A program made the translations under genes and the position numbers. A stretch of DNA of 64,000 nt from Chloranthus sessilifolius (taxonomy: Eukaryota; Streptophyta; Magnoliopsida; Chloranthales; Chloranthaceae). Location of the stretch: positions 92,912,765 to 92,976,764 of the forward strand of contig CM037588.1 of assembly GCA_021018995.1 (NCBI GenBank). The letters run 5' to 3'. Shown piece by piece: positions 11,412 to 22,894 of the stretch. Under the pieces are notes generated by a model. That model was not told where the DNA came from. It ran no database searches and worked only from the letters and a program-made list of their open reading frames with translations. Positions within the stretch are counted from its first letter, which is position 1. Each line of letters opens with the position of its first letter.

Positions 11412-14400
11412 AACTCCATAGAATATATGGTAGGTCATATGCTTGCCTGAGTTCTTTGGTGTTTATATACTGGGACCGAAGAGTCTCTGACTTCTGTCTT
11501 CTAAACATGCAACTCAAATTCTCTACAAGGACCATGGTGTTAGATAAATCATTTTAAGATGTAGTTACTGAAGAAGTAAACTTACAATATTGAAAATTCC
11601 ATGGATTAATAGTTAATAGAATGTATTTTCTCTTTCTATATGAGGGGAGTGATGAATTCTAATTAAGGAAATTATCAATAGCCTGGATCTTTAAAGAAAA
11701 ATGCCGCTCATAAAATAGTCTATGCATGGCGAACTTGATTTCAGATGGACTTGAGCAAGCAAAAGGAATATATAGATAGACCGCACTAATTTTCACAAAA
11801 TTGCTTGGAAGTAATCACTCTTCAGAACATGATCAATCTTAAAGCTAAATTAACAGAAACAACAGGCAACCAAGGACAAGGCAGTAATGAAAATTTGAAC
11901 ATATAAGAAATGTTTTCTAGCAAAAACTAAATCATTTAAAATGGAGATAAACTATAATTATCAACAAATATACAATGAAAACAGCTAGCTATGTCATGAG
12001 CAATGATATTCCATATGGTGACTAAAAGCAGAGCAATGTTTTGTGTGTGTGTGTATGTGTTGCACACCACAATGAGGCATGCAATTCGGACCATAGCAAT
12101 AAAGATTACTTGTTCAGTGGAGTCCACCAATCCAAACATAGCCCTTGCCACAGAAACCCAGAACATGTTGGATTGGTGATTCATCTTACAACTACGTCCA
12201 GGCCCATCTACCAAATTTTGCTATTATTTTAAACTGGATCATACCACTTAATTAAAATAAGTACATAGTAAATGCCATTGCAAAAATGTATTTTCAAATG
12301 CCCTTTCTTCTCACCTTCACACATGCCCAATATAGCAATCTCTATTGTAGACAACCAACCCAAAAAAATTTTGTAATAGAAATAGGTCTTGAAAAGATTA
12401 AAATACCTTTATCACCACGTCGTTTCCTGATAACACTGCTGCAAGCATAGGATTAAATATATTATGGAATGGATAATTCCAAGAAACAATAGCACCAACC
12501 ACCCTAAGTGAACTTGCATCCCTAATTAAGGTAGAATAATCTTTGAGGTTGTACACATTGGGATCAATACAAAAGATGTTAAGGATATATGCCTACAACG
12601 TATACAATAATATGAATGGATGCAAGTACAGGTGCATAGAAATATAGTGAACTTTAGTGGTGCAAATGTACCAGAAGTCCAATCATTGTAGAATGGTACA
12701 AAGAGTTACAAATAGAGACATAAAAGTGCTTATAAATGATGGTATGAAGGGCCTCTACTTCACAGTAGAAGTTTTTTTAGACTTAATTCACCTACTACCT
12801 AGTCAAAAAGAACAAAGAAACAAAAAAAATAGAATTCCTTTTTTTCCAGTATCTCAAGAACAAATTCTAGTCAATACAAAAATATAAATCAATGCATATA
12901 TAGGTATTTAGAAAGATTGTCCAATAGGTTGACAGATTTCAAAAAAGCTAGCCATTTGTCCTTGAACCCACAAAATCTAACTACAAAAAAATTGGAAATA
13001 TTGCTAACTACTTATATGAATAATTGGAAGCAATTGTCATTTTTATTTTATATATTGATGTCACAATTATCTAACACAATGATTCAACTGAATAAAGGAT
13101 CTCTTGATAAAAATCAAACATGAATTTACAGTTCTATAATTTACCTCCTAAAAATAAAATCCACAATACAGAGTGAAAGAAGGACAACACATCCTACACA
13201 ACAAAACTGTGTGTTAGATCTTTATTTAAAAAATTACTTTTCTCACAAGTTGATGTCACTGTGTGTAAACTGTAAATTATAAACTCATAAGCCTGTTGAT
13301 ACAAATAAAGGATCTTTCATTTCAAATTTAATAGGAGAACCTTGGACATTCAAATCTCCTCCACAAAGTGAGATCAAATTCTTCTTCTATAGTATCCTTA
13401 AGAAGCTCCTAAACGAAATATTTGGTCTCTATTTTTTTAATTAAGCAAGATATAATTGTCGATTTTTTTTTTATAGGTAAGCATGGGATTTGAAGTTTTG
13501 AACCCCTGACCTCAATGCTACACACTTGAGGACAATATAATTGTCTATTCTCACGTACTTGGTAAGTTTTGGTCAAATTTTAAGAATTCCAAAGTGGTTA
13601 TGATTTCAAAGATGTAGTTCTTACTTGCATATAAGTTGCTGATGCTCAATGATATACTTAAGAAGTACTTGCAGAAACTGGCGTCTCTGCTTGAAGCTAC
13701 TCTTTGCCCATATCTTTTGTGCCTTCTTGGACAGTCTCACATGCTCCTTGACCTGGCCGAGTGTATTTTATTTTCAATATAAGATAACAATGTAACCTTC
13801 CTTGTGCCGCTATTGTCCTTAGTGTTGGAAGACAATGACTCCACTAAGGACCTGATTGAAATTGAAATATTTGAAGATTCAACATGATAGCAATTGATCA
13901 GACAGACCACAAGAAGCACATTTTATTTCAAATAAAAGGAAACAACATTTTCTACTTCAATTTTTAGATTCTAGCTATAAATTATGATTACTATATGAAG
14001 AATATTAAGGCCAGGCTAGTCACACAACAAGACCATCTAGGCATTTCAAGAGCAATCGGTAAGGACAGATTGATGCGCTGGTGCTCAGGCTCAATCAATA
14101 TTGGATTCTCTAATCCCTTGTTAGTATGTATCAGCTTTGACCCATCAAGCGCTGACTTCCACTAAAAGGAACACCATTGAAATCTGTATCACTCAGCTCT
14201 TGACACATAGTGGGCAGCCAACATGGACACGTCAAAGCTGATCAGCGAAAATAAAGATTTCAAAGGATTGAACGGCTATAAAAGCATCCATTCATTTCCA
14301 TTTATAAGACCGGTACTAACGCACAACAAAGGGATGACTAATGGATCGTCACCTGCATCATCCAGCAACCAAATTTGAACCACCAGATCCCATTGAAAAG

Positions 14401-14752
14401 CTGACTATAATCAACGATTACTGGGGAATCGAAATCTGGGAAAATCAGCCGCTTTTATAAGGATGCAGGTGATGTGAGCAGATCTCAATTCAAATACTTG
14501 CTACCAAAAATAAATAAATAAAAACTACAAGAAAAGAAACATAGAAAAAGTGTGCATTCATATGAACAAGGGTCTGCTTATATAAGCTATCAATTTAAGC
14601 ATTAGAAAGTTACTTCTATGTACCCAACATGGGCTGCCAATGGGTAGGGTGAAGCCAAAGCCAATGGGTAGGGTGAAACCAAAGTTGGCTGCCCAATGGA
14701 AAAATGAAATGTGTCAAATTGGACCTGACAGTACACCTGACTCGCACCTATG
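11412..14752. other. Host-like AT-rich DNA with ALDH relic and small repeats
   Basis: Apart from the ALDH22A1-like exons listed separately, no gene is recognised. A GT microsatellite lies at about 12040-12060. A foldback of partly matching arms (GTCACCTGCATC at 14350 against GGATGCAGGTGA at 14460) may be a small unclassified element. A 24-bp direct duplication, CCAATGGGTAGGGTGAAACC type, lies at 14637-14684 just before the Tekay-like LTR. The open stretches here have no recognisable product. Confidence 0.5.
12407..13752 (-). pseudogene. ALDH22A1: ALDH22A1-like aldehyde dehydrogenase, isolated exons
   Basis: Exon 13752-13625 is open and reads [20 protein letters not shown] then [16 protein letters not shown], with a CAG acceptor side and an AA|GTAAGA donor. 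It matches the N-terminal region of plant aldehyde dehydrogenase family 22. Exon 12504-12407 reads [20 protein letters not shown] then [11 protein letters not shown] with an AAG|GTATTT donor; this is the ALDH cofactor-binding strand (the family's PWN motif is SWN here). Between them, 13228-13260 keeps only a decayed match to the TTCEKINWLL exon. The catalytic Cys and Glu exons are not seen. The 5' edge of the second exon is either a shifted acceptor or a frameshift. I infer a broken gene or captured fragment. Confidence 0.7.
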
Positions 14753-15336
14753 TGTAATGTCCCAAACAATTAAAAACCTTGATCTGCATGCCTCGGCACG
14801 TGCGCCCGACGGTCCGCACGTCGGGGCCGGTATCGATAGTCGATGTAATGTCTATAGATCAAATCCAATGGATGGGATTAGACATATGTAGGCTAGGTTG
14901 AGGGTTAGTGCACTCTCGTACACCCAACATTAGTGCGGCTGTTTTACGCCTAAGCCTAGGACTCAAGTATAAGAGGAATTAAATGCCTTATTTAGGTTTT
15001 GCATTCAACACCTTAGTAATTGCTGATCATAGGGAGTTAAGAGGCAAGAGAGAGAGATTCAAGGTTAAACGCTGATTGCATGCGAGAACAATCCGTTCTC
15101 GAAGCTTGTGGTTACGTATTTAGAGCGACAAACGAGCCGCTATTCTTCTGGTGAACCCGAGTCAGATCTAGAGGCTAGGATTAGAGATTCGGAGGAAATC
15201 GAGGTATGAAAATTTGGTCGAGATCTTGAAATTATGTCGTTAACTATTTTTACATAAATTTAGATCGCGGGAGCGTAAGAAATCGAGTTTAACTTGATGT
15301 AGAGGGGGGAAACCCTTAAATAGGAGAAATCTGTTC

Positions 15337-15800
15337 ATTTCGACTGATCGAAATTGAGTTCGATCAATCGAAATGGACTTAAAATGTGAAAACTTTGATG
15401 TATGAGGAAATTCGTTCGATCGAAGTCAAATTCGATCGAACGAAATGAGTTCGATCGATCGAATCTCACACTCGATCGATCGAAACGTATATAAATAGGA
15501 ACATGGAAAAACCCTTTGTGAGAACTTGATTGATCAAAATATATTCGATCGATTGAATTAGAGTTTTCGACCAATCAAAGTAGGATTCGTTCGATCAAAC
15601 TGTGTGATAGCTAAATTGCCTTTGGAAAATTCGACCGATCGAAATATTTTTGATCGATCGAATTATAAGTTTTCGATCGACCGAAAGGGTATTCATTCGA
15701 TCGAACTATATTTGATTTTTTGACTTTTGTGAGAGCTCGACCGATAGAATTTAGTTCGATCAATCAAAACATGATTTCGATTGATCGAAATTGGGATTTG
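15337..15800. repeat. CGATCGATCG palindrome cluster in the Tekay-like LTR
   Basis: About 20 near-copies of a self-complementary motif of the form TTCGATCGATCGAA or TTTCGACCGATCGAAA lie 8-40 bases apart, without a fixed period, with single-base variation. The TATA box lies inside the cluster. A second cluster of the same motif occurs at 22240-22665 in the same element. Confidence 0.9.
15487..15500 (+). promoter_or_regulatory. Candidate TATA box of the LTR promoter
   Basis: TATATAAATAG at 15489-15499 is a close match to the plant TATA box, set between CGATCGATCGAAA and a GGAACATGG sequence. It would place the transcript start around 15520-15530. Position inside the LTR is inferred only from the motif. 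Confidence 0.5.
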
Positions 15801-17181
15801 ATCGATCAAAATTCCCAGACTTGGAATTTTGGTAAGTTTTGACTACGAGATTTTGAGGGGAGTTATCCTAACATGTTTAGCACTGTTCTAATGAGTGAAC
15901 ATTGGATTTTATATTTTAGGTGACTTAGTATTGTATGATGATGAGGGGGCTAACCCAAACGGCGGTGTGAGCTAGTGCGGGTTAAGAGCTCGAGGTAAGG
16001 AACACTTGACACCATGTGCATTGTTACGTTAACATGTGTGTGTTATGACATGATTGTTTCTTTGAATTGATCATATGTGTGGTTACGAATAAAATTTGGA
16101 AGGACATGTGCATCCATATGTTTTTGATTCATGCATGAGTTGTGGAATCTTTTGAGATTCAATCTAATGTGTTGTACAAGTATCTTCACACTTCTTTCTG
16201 ACCTTTGATCTAAATTATAATTATTACTTTACACGGCGATGAGCTATATGTACGCACTTCGATTTAAGGTTTTATGTGAATACCCAACTGGTACGGCGGC
16301 TAATCCGTACACCTTTGTGCTATGTGTTTTGTGACTCCTACCGCATGACAAAATATATGTTCGGCCAAGCGTTCAACTTTATGGGACCTTAGATATATGT
16401 GAAAATGGTTCATATGAGCGACGATGGTGGGTATTTCATCGGGGGCTTGAGGCTATAGCTCCTCATTCTATTACTTTAAACATACCATTTTAAGTTTTTC
16501 TTTTCTTGTGTTGGAAGAAGATGTGGACCTTTCTCTTTTAAAATTCGAACAAGCTTTGTACCTATGTTTCATTCCATGACCATACACTGTGCATACGTTC
16601 TGATTACTCAGTTTCATTATGCCATAAGATCTATGTTGCCGTTACAATAAGCATGCTATGAGTTTTTTCTTACTGAGCTTGGATGAAGCTCATTCCTCGA
16701 CTATATGTCATAGGTTCAGGTGAAGACGTTGATACCAGGATTTTCGAAAGGGAGGTTTTTGAGCTAGCTTCGGGGGAGGACTTGGAGGAGATTCACCATT
16801 AGAGCTGGTTTCTTTGTACTAGGCCAGAGTAGGTCCGGCCCTAGGATTCAGGATGTATTGGTTTAACTTTGGTTGCAAAGTCTGTAAATTTTGCAAATAA
16901 TTGTACTTCTTTTGGTGAACCATGTTTCGGTAAGGTACGACCATTTCCGGTGGTTCTTGTCGGTTCTTTTTCCATAAGGTATCATATGAAATTAGAACCA
17001 TCATTTTGAGCTTTTGATGAATAGTACTAGTTCTTTTTTGCTATGATGATTCATTGGATATGGTTCTGCTTTGTTTTCTACTGTACAACTGTATGTTACG
17101 TGCTTCATTCGGGGGCTCGGCCTTGGCGCCAGCCCACTGACGGCGCAAGCTTCGGGGTGTCAAAACCTGGGCTGTCATAGT

Positions 17182-17193
17182 TGGTATCAGAGC
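17182..17193 (+). other. Primer binding site (initiator tRNA-Met)
   Basis: TGGTATCAGAGC is the standard plant LTR-element primer site complementary to initiator tRNA-Met. It lies two bases after the LTR end, and the usual ATGG follows. Confidence 0.95.
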
Positions 17194-17302
17194 ATGGTCT
17201 TAGAGGCGTCTGACAAGTCTTAAATTATTTCGAGATTGAGATTTTGTTGGATACTAGGGACTGTCTGTTAATGAGACTTTGGTTTCATTGTAATAGATTC
17301 CA

Positions 17303-18596
17303 ATGGATGAGCGAGGAAGAGGTAGACCTAGGGGAAGTCGCCAAAGAGGTGAAAGGTGTATGGAGGATATTCCTTCGGGTTTCGAAGGAGAGCAGAGACC
17401 ACCTCCTGAGGTGGAGAGAGGTCACAGAGATGAGTCTTCTGATAGGATGGCCAGGGCTATGGAGGCTATAGCCGCTGCTATGGCTCAGCACACCCATCAG
17501 ACTACACTTTTGATTGAGCAGACGACATTATTAGCCGCAAGCAACATCAGCCATCAGTAGCCACCACCACCACCTCCTACTTTGTTGCCATCCTCATTTG
17601 TGGATTTCAGGAGATTGAGACCTCCTGTGTTCCACAGGCAGATTGATTCGCTTGAAGTGGGGAAGTGGTTGAAACAGATGGAGAAATTGTTGGAGAGACT
17701 GCAAAGCCCTGAGCATGAGAAAGTTGGTTGGGCTTCTTTCCAACTAGAAGGCGACACTGATGCTTGGTGGAAGTTGGTGTTGAGGAAAAGGGAAGCTAAG
17801 GGACCGTACAACCCATGGACGTGGGCAGACTTTGTAATGGCATTTAACAAGGAGTACTTTCCTAAGCAAGTCCGGAATCAGTTGAAGAAAGACTTTACGA
17901 ATCTTGTACAGTGGAGCATGACCGTATGGGAGTACGACAATGAGTTTGTGAGGTTATCACGATTTGCACCAGAATTGGTAGCTACTGAAGAAATGAAGGC
18001 TAGCAGATTCCAAGAAGGCCTGAGACCGAATATACAGGAGAGAGTGTCCATATTTGAATTGGAAGCATATGCTGATGTGATGGGAAAGGCCATCGTTGCT
18101 GAAAGGGACATCAACAAAAGATGAGAGTGGAAGAACAGGCCAAGTCCAGGGGGGGTGAGTGACTATGACTCAGAGAATAACAAGCCGAGGTTGTCAGCAC
18201 CTGCTCTAGTTTCAAGACCATCCTATGCAAATTATCCGAGGTCAAATACTTTCACTTCTACGAGACCATTCCGCAGAGAGGGCCCTACTCAGACTCATAC
18301 GACTAGGGCATCTGTCACACAAGGACCTTCTAGAGCAGCATCTACGAGTCCACAACTAATATGTGCCCGTTGCGGCAAACTGCATAAAACTTTGGTCTGT
18401 AGATGGGACACGGGCGGATGTTTGAAATGTGGGAAAGTAGGCCATATGATACGAGACTGCCCTGAGATGAGAAAGGAGGGCACCGTCTCAACTGCTATCG
18501 CATTGAGACGTACACAATCCATGAGACCTGTTGTTCAAGGTCGTGCCTTTACCGTGACATCAGAAGACACCCAGACAAGCAACGATGTAATGAAAG
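17303..18596 (+). pseudogene. Tekay-like gag with CCHC zinc knuckle, two stops
   Basis: The frame starts MDERGRGRPRGSRQRGERCM. An in-frame TAG at 17558 (Q context) is followed by the capsid domain: RLRPPVFHRQIDSLEVGKWL, LEGDTDAWWKLVLRKREAK, FNKEYFPKQVRNQLKKDF and SRFQEGLRPNIQERVS. A TGA at 18122 interrupts the linker. The nucleocapsid part has CLKCGKVGHMIRDC, a perfect CX2CX4HX4C knuckle, preceded by CARCGKLH. The frame is the same throughout. At 18596 it runs into a GT...AG gap after codon AAA G. gag would form the cytoplasmic particle around element RNA. Confidence 0.9.
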
Positions 18597-18738
18597 GTAT
18601 AACCTTCTTGTTATGTTTGAACTTATTTATTTGTCTTCTAGCTGAAGAAAGTGCATTGATAAGAAAACTTCTAGGTACATTTTTGTGTGGTCATGACATG
18701 CATATCTGAACATAGTGTATATATTAAATGATATATAG
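18597..18738 (+). other. Intron-like 142-bp insertion between gag and protease
   Basis: The upstream frame ends ATG AAA G and is followed by GTATAACC; the gap ends TATATATAG and the protease frame resumes with GT ACG CTA CAA. Taking it out joins gag and protease in frame (MKG then TLQLYRE). The inside is AT-rich with stops. This has every mark of a spliceable intron, though a decayed insertion cannot be excluded. Confidence 0.7.
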
Positions 18739-18962
18739 GTACGCTACAACTTTACCGAGAAAACGACGAAAATCATTGTGTTGCACAAGTTCTGATAGAC
18801 TCAGGGTCTACCCACTCATATATAACTCCAAAATTTGTGAGGATATTAAAGATTGTTCCCGAGGAGTTGGATTTTATTTTGGATGTTTTCGTTCCTACGA
18901 GAAGTACAATGACTACAGACACATGTTGCCAATCAGTCATCGTGCAAGTGGAGGATCATTGA
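18739..18962 (+). pseudogene. Tekay-like aspartic protease, internally deleted
   Basis: The frame after the gap reads TLQLYRENDE then VAQVLIDSGSTHSYITPKFV. The catalytic LIDSG triplet is intact. It ends at a TGA (18960) after VEDH, just before the conserved [15 protein letters not shown] block, which has slipped into another frame, so a short deletion removed the flap and shifted the frame. The protease would cut the gag-pol polyprotein. Confidence 0.85.
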
Positions 18963-20697
18963 TGTACTACTTAGCATGAATTGGCTATGTGCATATCATG
19001 CTAGCGTAGATTGTCTACGGAAAGTTGTCACTTTCCTTCCACCCAGACAAAAATCTTTCCAATTCATTGGCGAGAATGGGAAGGTAGCGCCGATCATCTC
19101 CGCAGTACGAGCTGAGCGGATGATGAAAAATGGATGTGAGGGATATCTAGCATTCCTACAAGAGAAAAAGGAAGCAAAGAACATTATTTCTGATATCCCA
19201 ATTACCTGTGAGTTTGAGGACGTATTTCCCGATGAGTTATCAGGCTTGCCACCTAATTGGGAGATCAAATTTGCTATTGACTTAGCTCCAGGCACTAAAC
19301 CAGTTTCCAAAGCTCCATACCGAATGGCTCCAATTGAACTAAAGGAGTTGAAGGAGCAATTACAGGAACTGTTAGATAAGGGCTTTATAAGGCCAAGTGT
19401 GTCCCCTTGGGGAGCACCGATCTTGTTCGTTAAGAAGAAAGACGAGTCGATGAGACTTCGCATTGACTACCGTCAGTTGAACAAGCTCATGATCAAGAAC
19501 AAGTACCCTTTGCCCAGGATCGATGATCTATTCGACCAATTGTAAGGGGCAAAGTTCTTTACAAAGATCAACTTGAGATCCGGGTATCATCAACTAAAGG
19601 TGAAGGTTGAAGATGTGCAGAAGACAACATTCAGGACTAGATATGGGCATTACGAATTCTTAGTGATGCCTTTCGGTTTGACGAATGCCCTAGCCTCGTT
19701 TATGGGCCTCATGAATTGGGTCTTTAAACAACACCTTGATACATGCATAGTGGTGTTTGTGGATGACATTCTTATTTATTCAAAGACCAGAGAAGAACAC
19801 GAACATCATTTGTGCATTGTCTTACAGACCCTACATGAACACCAGCTATATGCCAAACTCAGCAAAAGTGAATTCTGGCTAGAACAAATGAGTTTTCTCG
19901 TTCACGTAATATCAGAAGTAGGTGTGACTGTTGATTCAGCAAAGATTGAGGCAGTGTTAGATTGGGAACAACCAAAGACTGTGATGGAGATTCGTAGTTT
20001 CCTCGGTCTAGCTAGGTATTACTGACGCTTTGTGGAAGGCTTTTCCATGATTTCAGGACCACTCACCTGACTTACAAGGAAGAACACAAAATTTGAGTGG
20101 ACCAAGGAATATAAAGAGAGCTTTCAAGAACTCAAGAAATGGCTTACCTCTGCTCCAGTTTTGGCTATTCCGTCAGGCAGTGGGGGATTTGCTGTTTATA
20201 GTGATGCGTCATATGGTGGTTTGGGCTATGTACTGAATCAAAATAGTAAGGTCATAGCCTATGGGTCAAGACAGTTGAAAGAACACAAGAAGAACTACCT
20301 GACACATGATCTAGAGTTAGCCGCAGTGATATTTGCGCTCAAAATTTTGAGGCATTACCTGTATGGTGAGACCTTTGAGATCTTCACGGACCACAAAAGC
20401 CTCAAGTATTTGTTTACGCAGAAAGAATTGAATATGAGGCAACGGCGGTGGATTAAGTTTCTCAAGGACTATGACTGCACTATACAATATCACCCAGGTA
20501 AAGCTAACGTTGTGGCTGACACGTTGAGTAGGAAGAATACAACTCAGTTGGCTAGTCTCATTGCGGGACTTCGACGATGGAAATTATTGGAAGACATTTC
20601 GCTATATGATAAGAACATTGAAGTCAAGGATACCGGGGTACTGTTGGAAAATCTCACGATCAGACCAACTATTTTTTATCGCATTTATGAACCCTAG
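18963..20697 (+). pseudogene. Tekay-like reverse transcriptase and RNase H, several stops
   Basis: The RT begins after [20 protein letters not shown] and shows [55 protein letters not shown] and, after a TAA at 19543, [20 protein letters not shown]. The catalytic box is [15 protein letters not shown] at 20023 follows LGLARYY and another lies at 20068. RNase H reads [20 protein letters not shown] and [20 protein letters not shown], ending [10 protein letters not shown]. All pieces are in one frame. The frame closes at a TAG at 20695. RT copies the element RNA into DNA, and RNase H removes the RNA strand. Confidence 0.93.
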
Positions 20698-22091
20698 ATG
20701 AAAGACCTAGAGCTTGTGAGGATACGTCAAAAGGTGACTATAGATGAAAGGGGGGATTTTTTTGTCAAAGAAGATGGATCATTACTATTCTGTGGCTGCT
20801 TATGCATACCTGTGGATGCCGAGCTGAGGTAGACCATATTGGACAAAGCTCATAAGTCTAAGTATGCCATTCATCTTGGTGGTACTAAGATGTACCAGGA
20901 TTTGCGAAAGTGTTATTGGTGGAGAGGATTGAAAAAAGATATCATGGAATATGTGTCGATGTGTCAAAGTGTCTGGTGTGTCAACAAGTAAAGGTGGATC
21001 ATAGATACCCAGCAAGTCTATTACAACCTCTACCAATACCGGAGTGGAAGTGGGAGTCCATTTCTATGGACTTCATTGTGGGATTACCAAGGACGATGAG
21101 ACACCACAATGCAATATGGGTGGTAGTGGATCGATTGACGAAGTCGGCTCATTTCCTACCCTACAATACGACATACACTGCAAGCAAGTTGGCAGAGTTA
21201 TATATGAAAGAAATTGTGCGACTCCACGGTATTCCTACGAACATTGTGTCCGATCGTGATACATTGTACACATCAATATTCTAGCAAAGATTCCAAGAAG
21301 GTATGGGCACGAGATTGGACTTTAGTTCCGCATTTCATCCACAGACCAATGGTCAGACAGAAAGAGTCAATCAGATTATTGAAGATATATTGCGTGCATG
21401 CATGATTGATTTTTAGGGATCATGGGATCAGCACCTTCCGATGATAGAATTCGCATATAACAATAGCTTTCAGCAGAGCATTGGGATGGCTCCATATGAG
21501 GCTCTTTATGGACGGAGATGCGGGTCTTCGATCAATTGGGAGGAAATGGGTGACAGATTAGTGTTGGGACTGAAAGTCATCAAGAAAAATGTTGAGATCA
21601 TCCGTATTATACGAGAAAGAATCAGGACGGCATAGAGTCTCCAGAAGAGCTATGCGGATATTAAGCGCTCAAGTGGCAGATCACATGTTTATAAAGATGT
21701 CCCCATGAAGGGTGTGATGTGCTTTGGAAAGCGCAAAAAGTTGAGTCCTCACTTTATTGGACCATTCGAGGTATTGTGGAGAGTGGGTGAAGTTGCATAT
21801 AGGGTCGCATTACCCCTACAACTTGATAGAGTGCACGACGTATTTCACATTTCAATGTTACAGAAATACATGCGAGACCCAACTCATATCCTCGATGCAC
21901 CACCTGTGAAAGTCTATAGGGATTTGACGGTCATTGAAGAACCAATGCAAATTTTAGACCGAACCGAGCAAGTGTTGCGCACAAAACGGATTCCTTTGAT
22001 GTTAATCCAATGGAAAAATCACTCTAGAGAGGAAGCAACGTGGGAACACGAAGCTGAGATTCGCACCCAACATCCTTCATTGTTTGAGTAA
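20698..22091 (+). pseudogene. Tekay-like integrase with C-terminal chromodomain
   Basis: The zinc-finger part spans 20845-20985 ([18 protein letters not shown]) and is shifted by one base near 20972, resuming [20 protein letters not shown]. The core has [11 protein letters not shown] (first Asp), [13 protein letters not shown] (second Asp) and [20 protein letters not shown] (Glu). Stops occur at 20830, 21282, 21414 and 21633. The open end from 21705 carries the GPFEVLWRVGEVAYRVALPL module and the chromodomain ILDRTEQVLRTKRIPLMLIQ then WKNHSREEATWE, closing at 22091. The chromodomain assigns the element to chromoviruses. Confidence 0.92.
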
Positions 22092-22894
22092 TCATGAGAA
22101 GGAGAAATTTTTTGTAATAGTCCTTTGTGGTCAAATTATATGTAAATACTTTGAATGATCAATGACAAGGATGAAGTGGATGTTGAAGCATGAGAACGAG
22201 AAAGAAAATTCAAAAACACAAAAAATTCTGTTGTTCTGCTGATTCGATCGACCGAAGTTCATTTTCGTTCGATCGAATATGATTTTGATCGATCGAGGTG
22301 TAAATCGACCAATCGAAATATCTTGGTAGAAAGTCAATTTTTTTTCCTGCATTTTAAAGCTTATTGAATTTGTTCGGTCGAATTTAATTTCGATCGATCG
22401 AATTTCTTTTTGACTGGACGAAAAAATTTTCGTTCGATCAGAAATTTCTTTAGGCCTGACAAGCTCGATCGATCAAAAAATATTCGTTCGATTGAATTTG
22501 AACGTTTCGACCGATCGAATTAAAATTTGTTCGATCGAAATGTGAGGCCCATTTTCCGTAACGCTAATTTCGACTGATCGAAATGAGTTTCGATCGATCG
22601 AAATCGAAGTGAATTCTGTATAAGTCAGATTTTGACCGATCGAAATGAATTCGATCGATTGAATTTCATGTATATATATATAAACCGAGTATTTAAGTTT
22701 ATTTTTTTTCAAAATTTTGGGGTTTCCGTTAAGGTTTTTGAGGGTTTTTGTATTGGAGGATCACTAGATCCTTCGAGGAATTGAATCCAAATTGCCTCAA
22801 AGCGATAAACCTTTAAACCTCGATTCTTGATTTCTTGCCTTGGGTTGAAAATTTTCTGATTTGATTAAAACCCTAGTTTTGGTTTTCATAGACT
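22092..22894 (+). promoter_or_regulatory. Inter-gene region with palindrome cluster and TATA box, upstream of ORF3
   Basis: Between the integrase stop and the ORF3 start lies about 800 bp without coding capacity. From 22240 to 22665 it holds some 18 near-copies of the CGATCGATCG motif found in this element's LTR. It is directly followed by TATATATATATAAA (22671-22684) and then a T-rich leader of about 210 bases to the ATG at 22895. I infer a separate promoter for ORF3; the sequence shows only the motifs and the layout. Confidence 0.55.
22240..22665. repeat. CGATCGATCG palindrome cluster upstream of ORF3
   Basis: Irregularly spaced variants of TTTCGACCGATCGAAA and TTCGATCGATCGAA, about 18 in 430 bases. 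They are the same motif type as in the LTR at 15337-15800, but the two regions do not align as a simple duplication; only the motif is shared. Confidence 0.9.

Larger units (their letters stand above)
14753..17179 (+). mobile_element. 5' LTR of Tekay-like element
   Basis: The LTR begins TGTAATGTCCCAAACAATT and ends GGGCTGTCATA, three bases before the tRNA-iMet primer site; the final CA has become TA. It is about 2.43 kb. It contains a cluster of CGATCGATCG motifs (15337-15800), a good TATA box (15489), and near its end (16673-16725) the conserved motif with GACTATATGTCATAGGTTCA. The five bases before it are CTATG; the partner duplication is lost with the 3' LTR. Confidence 0.9.

Noticed and set aside
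12085..12215. Further ALDH exon in the minus frame around GLVDSTEQVIFIAM
   Set aside because: Only a few residues (VD, VIFI) fit the expected block and splice sites are unclear, so it was not added to the pseudogene evidence.
18996..19463. 155-codon minus-strand frame over RT
   Set aside because: It is the antisense shadow of the reverse transcriptase frame.
15337..22665. CRISPR-like array or satellite from the CGATCGATCG repeats
   Set aside because: Spacing is irregular, units vary, there are no unique spacers of fixed length, and the DNA is a plant retroelement.
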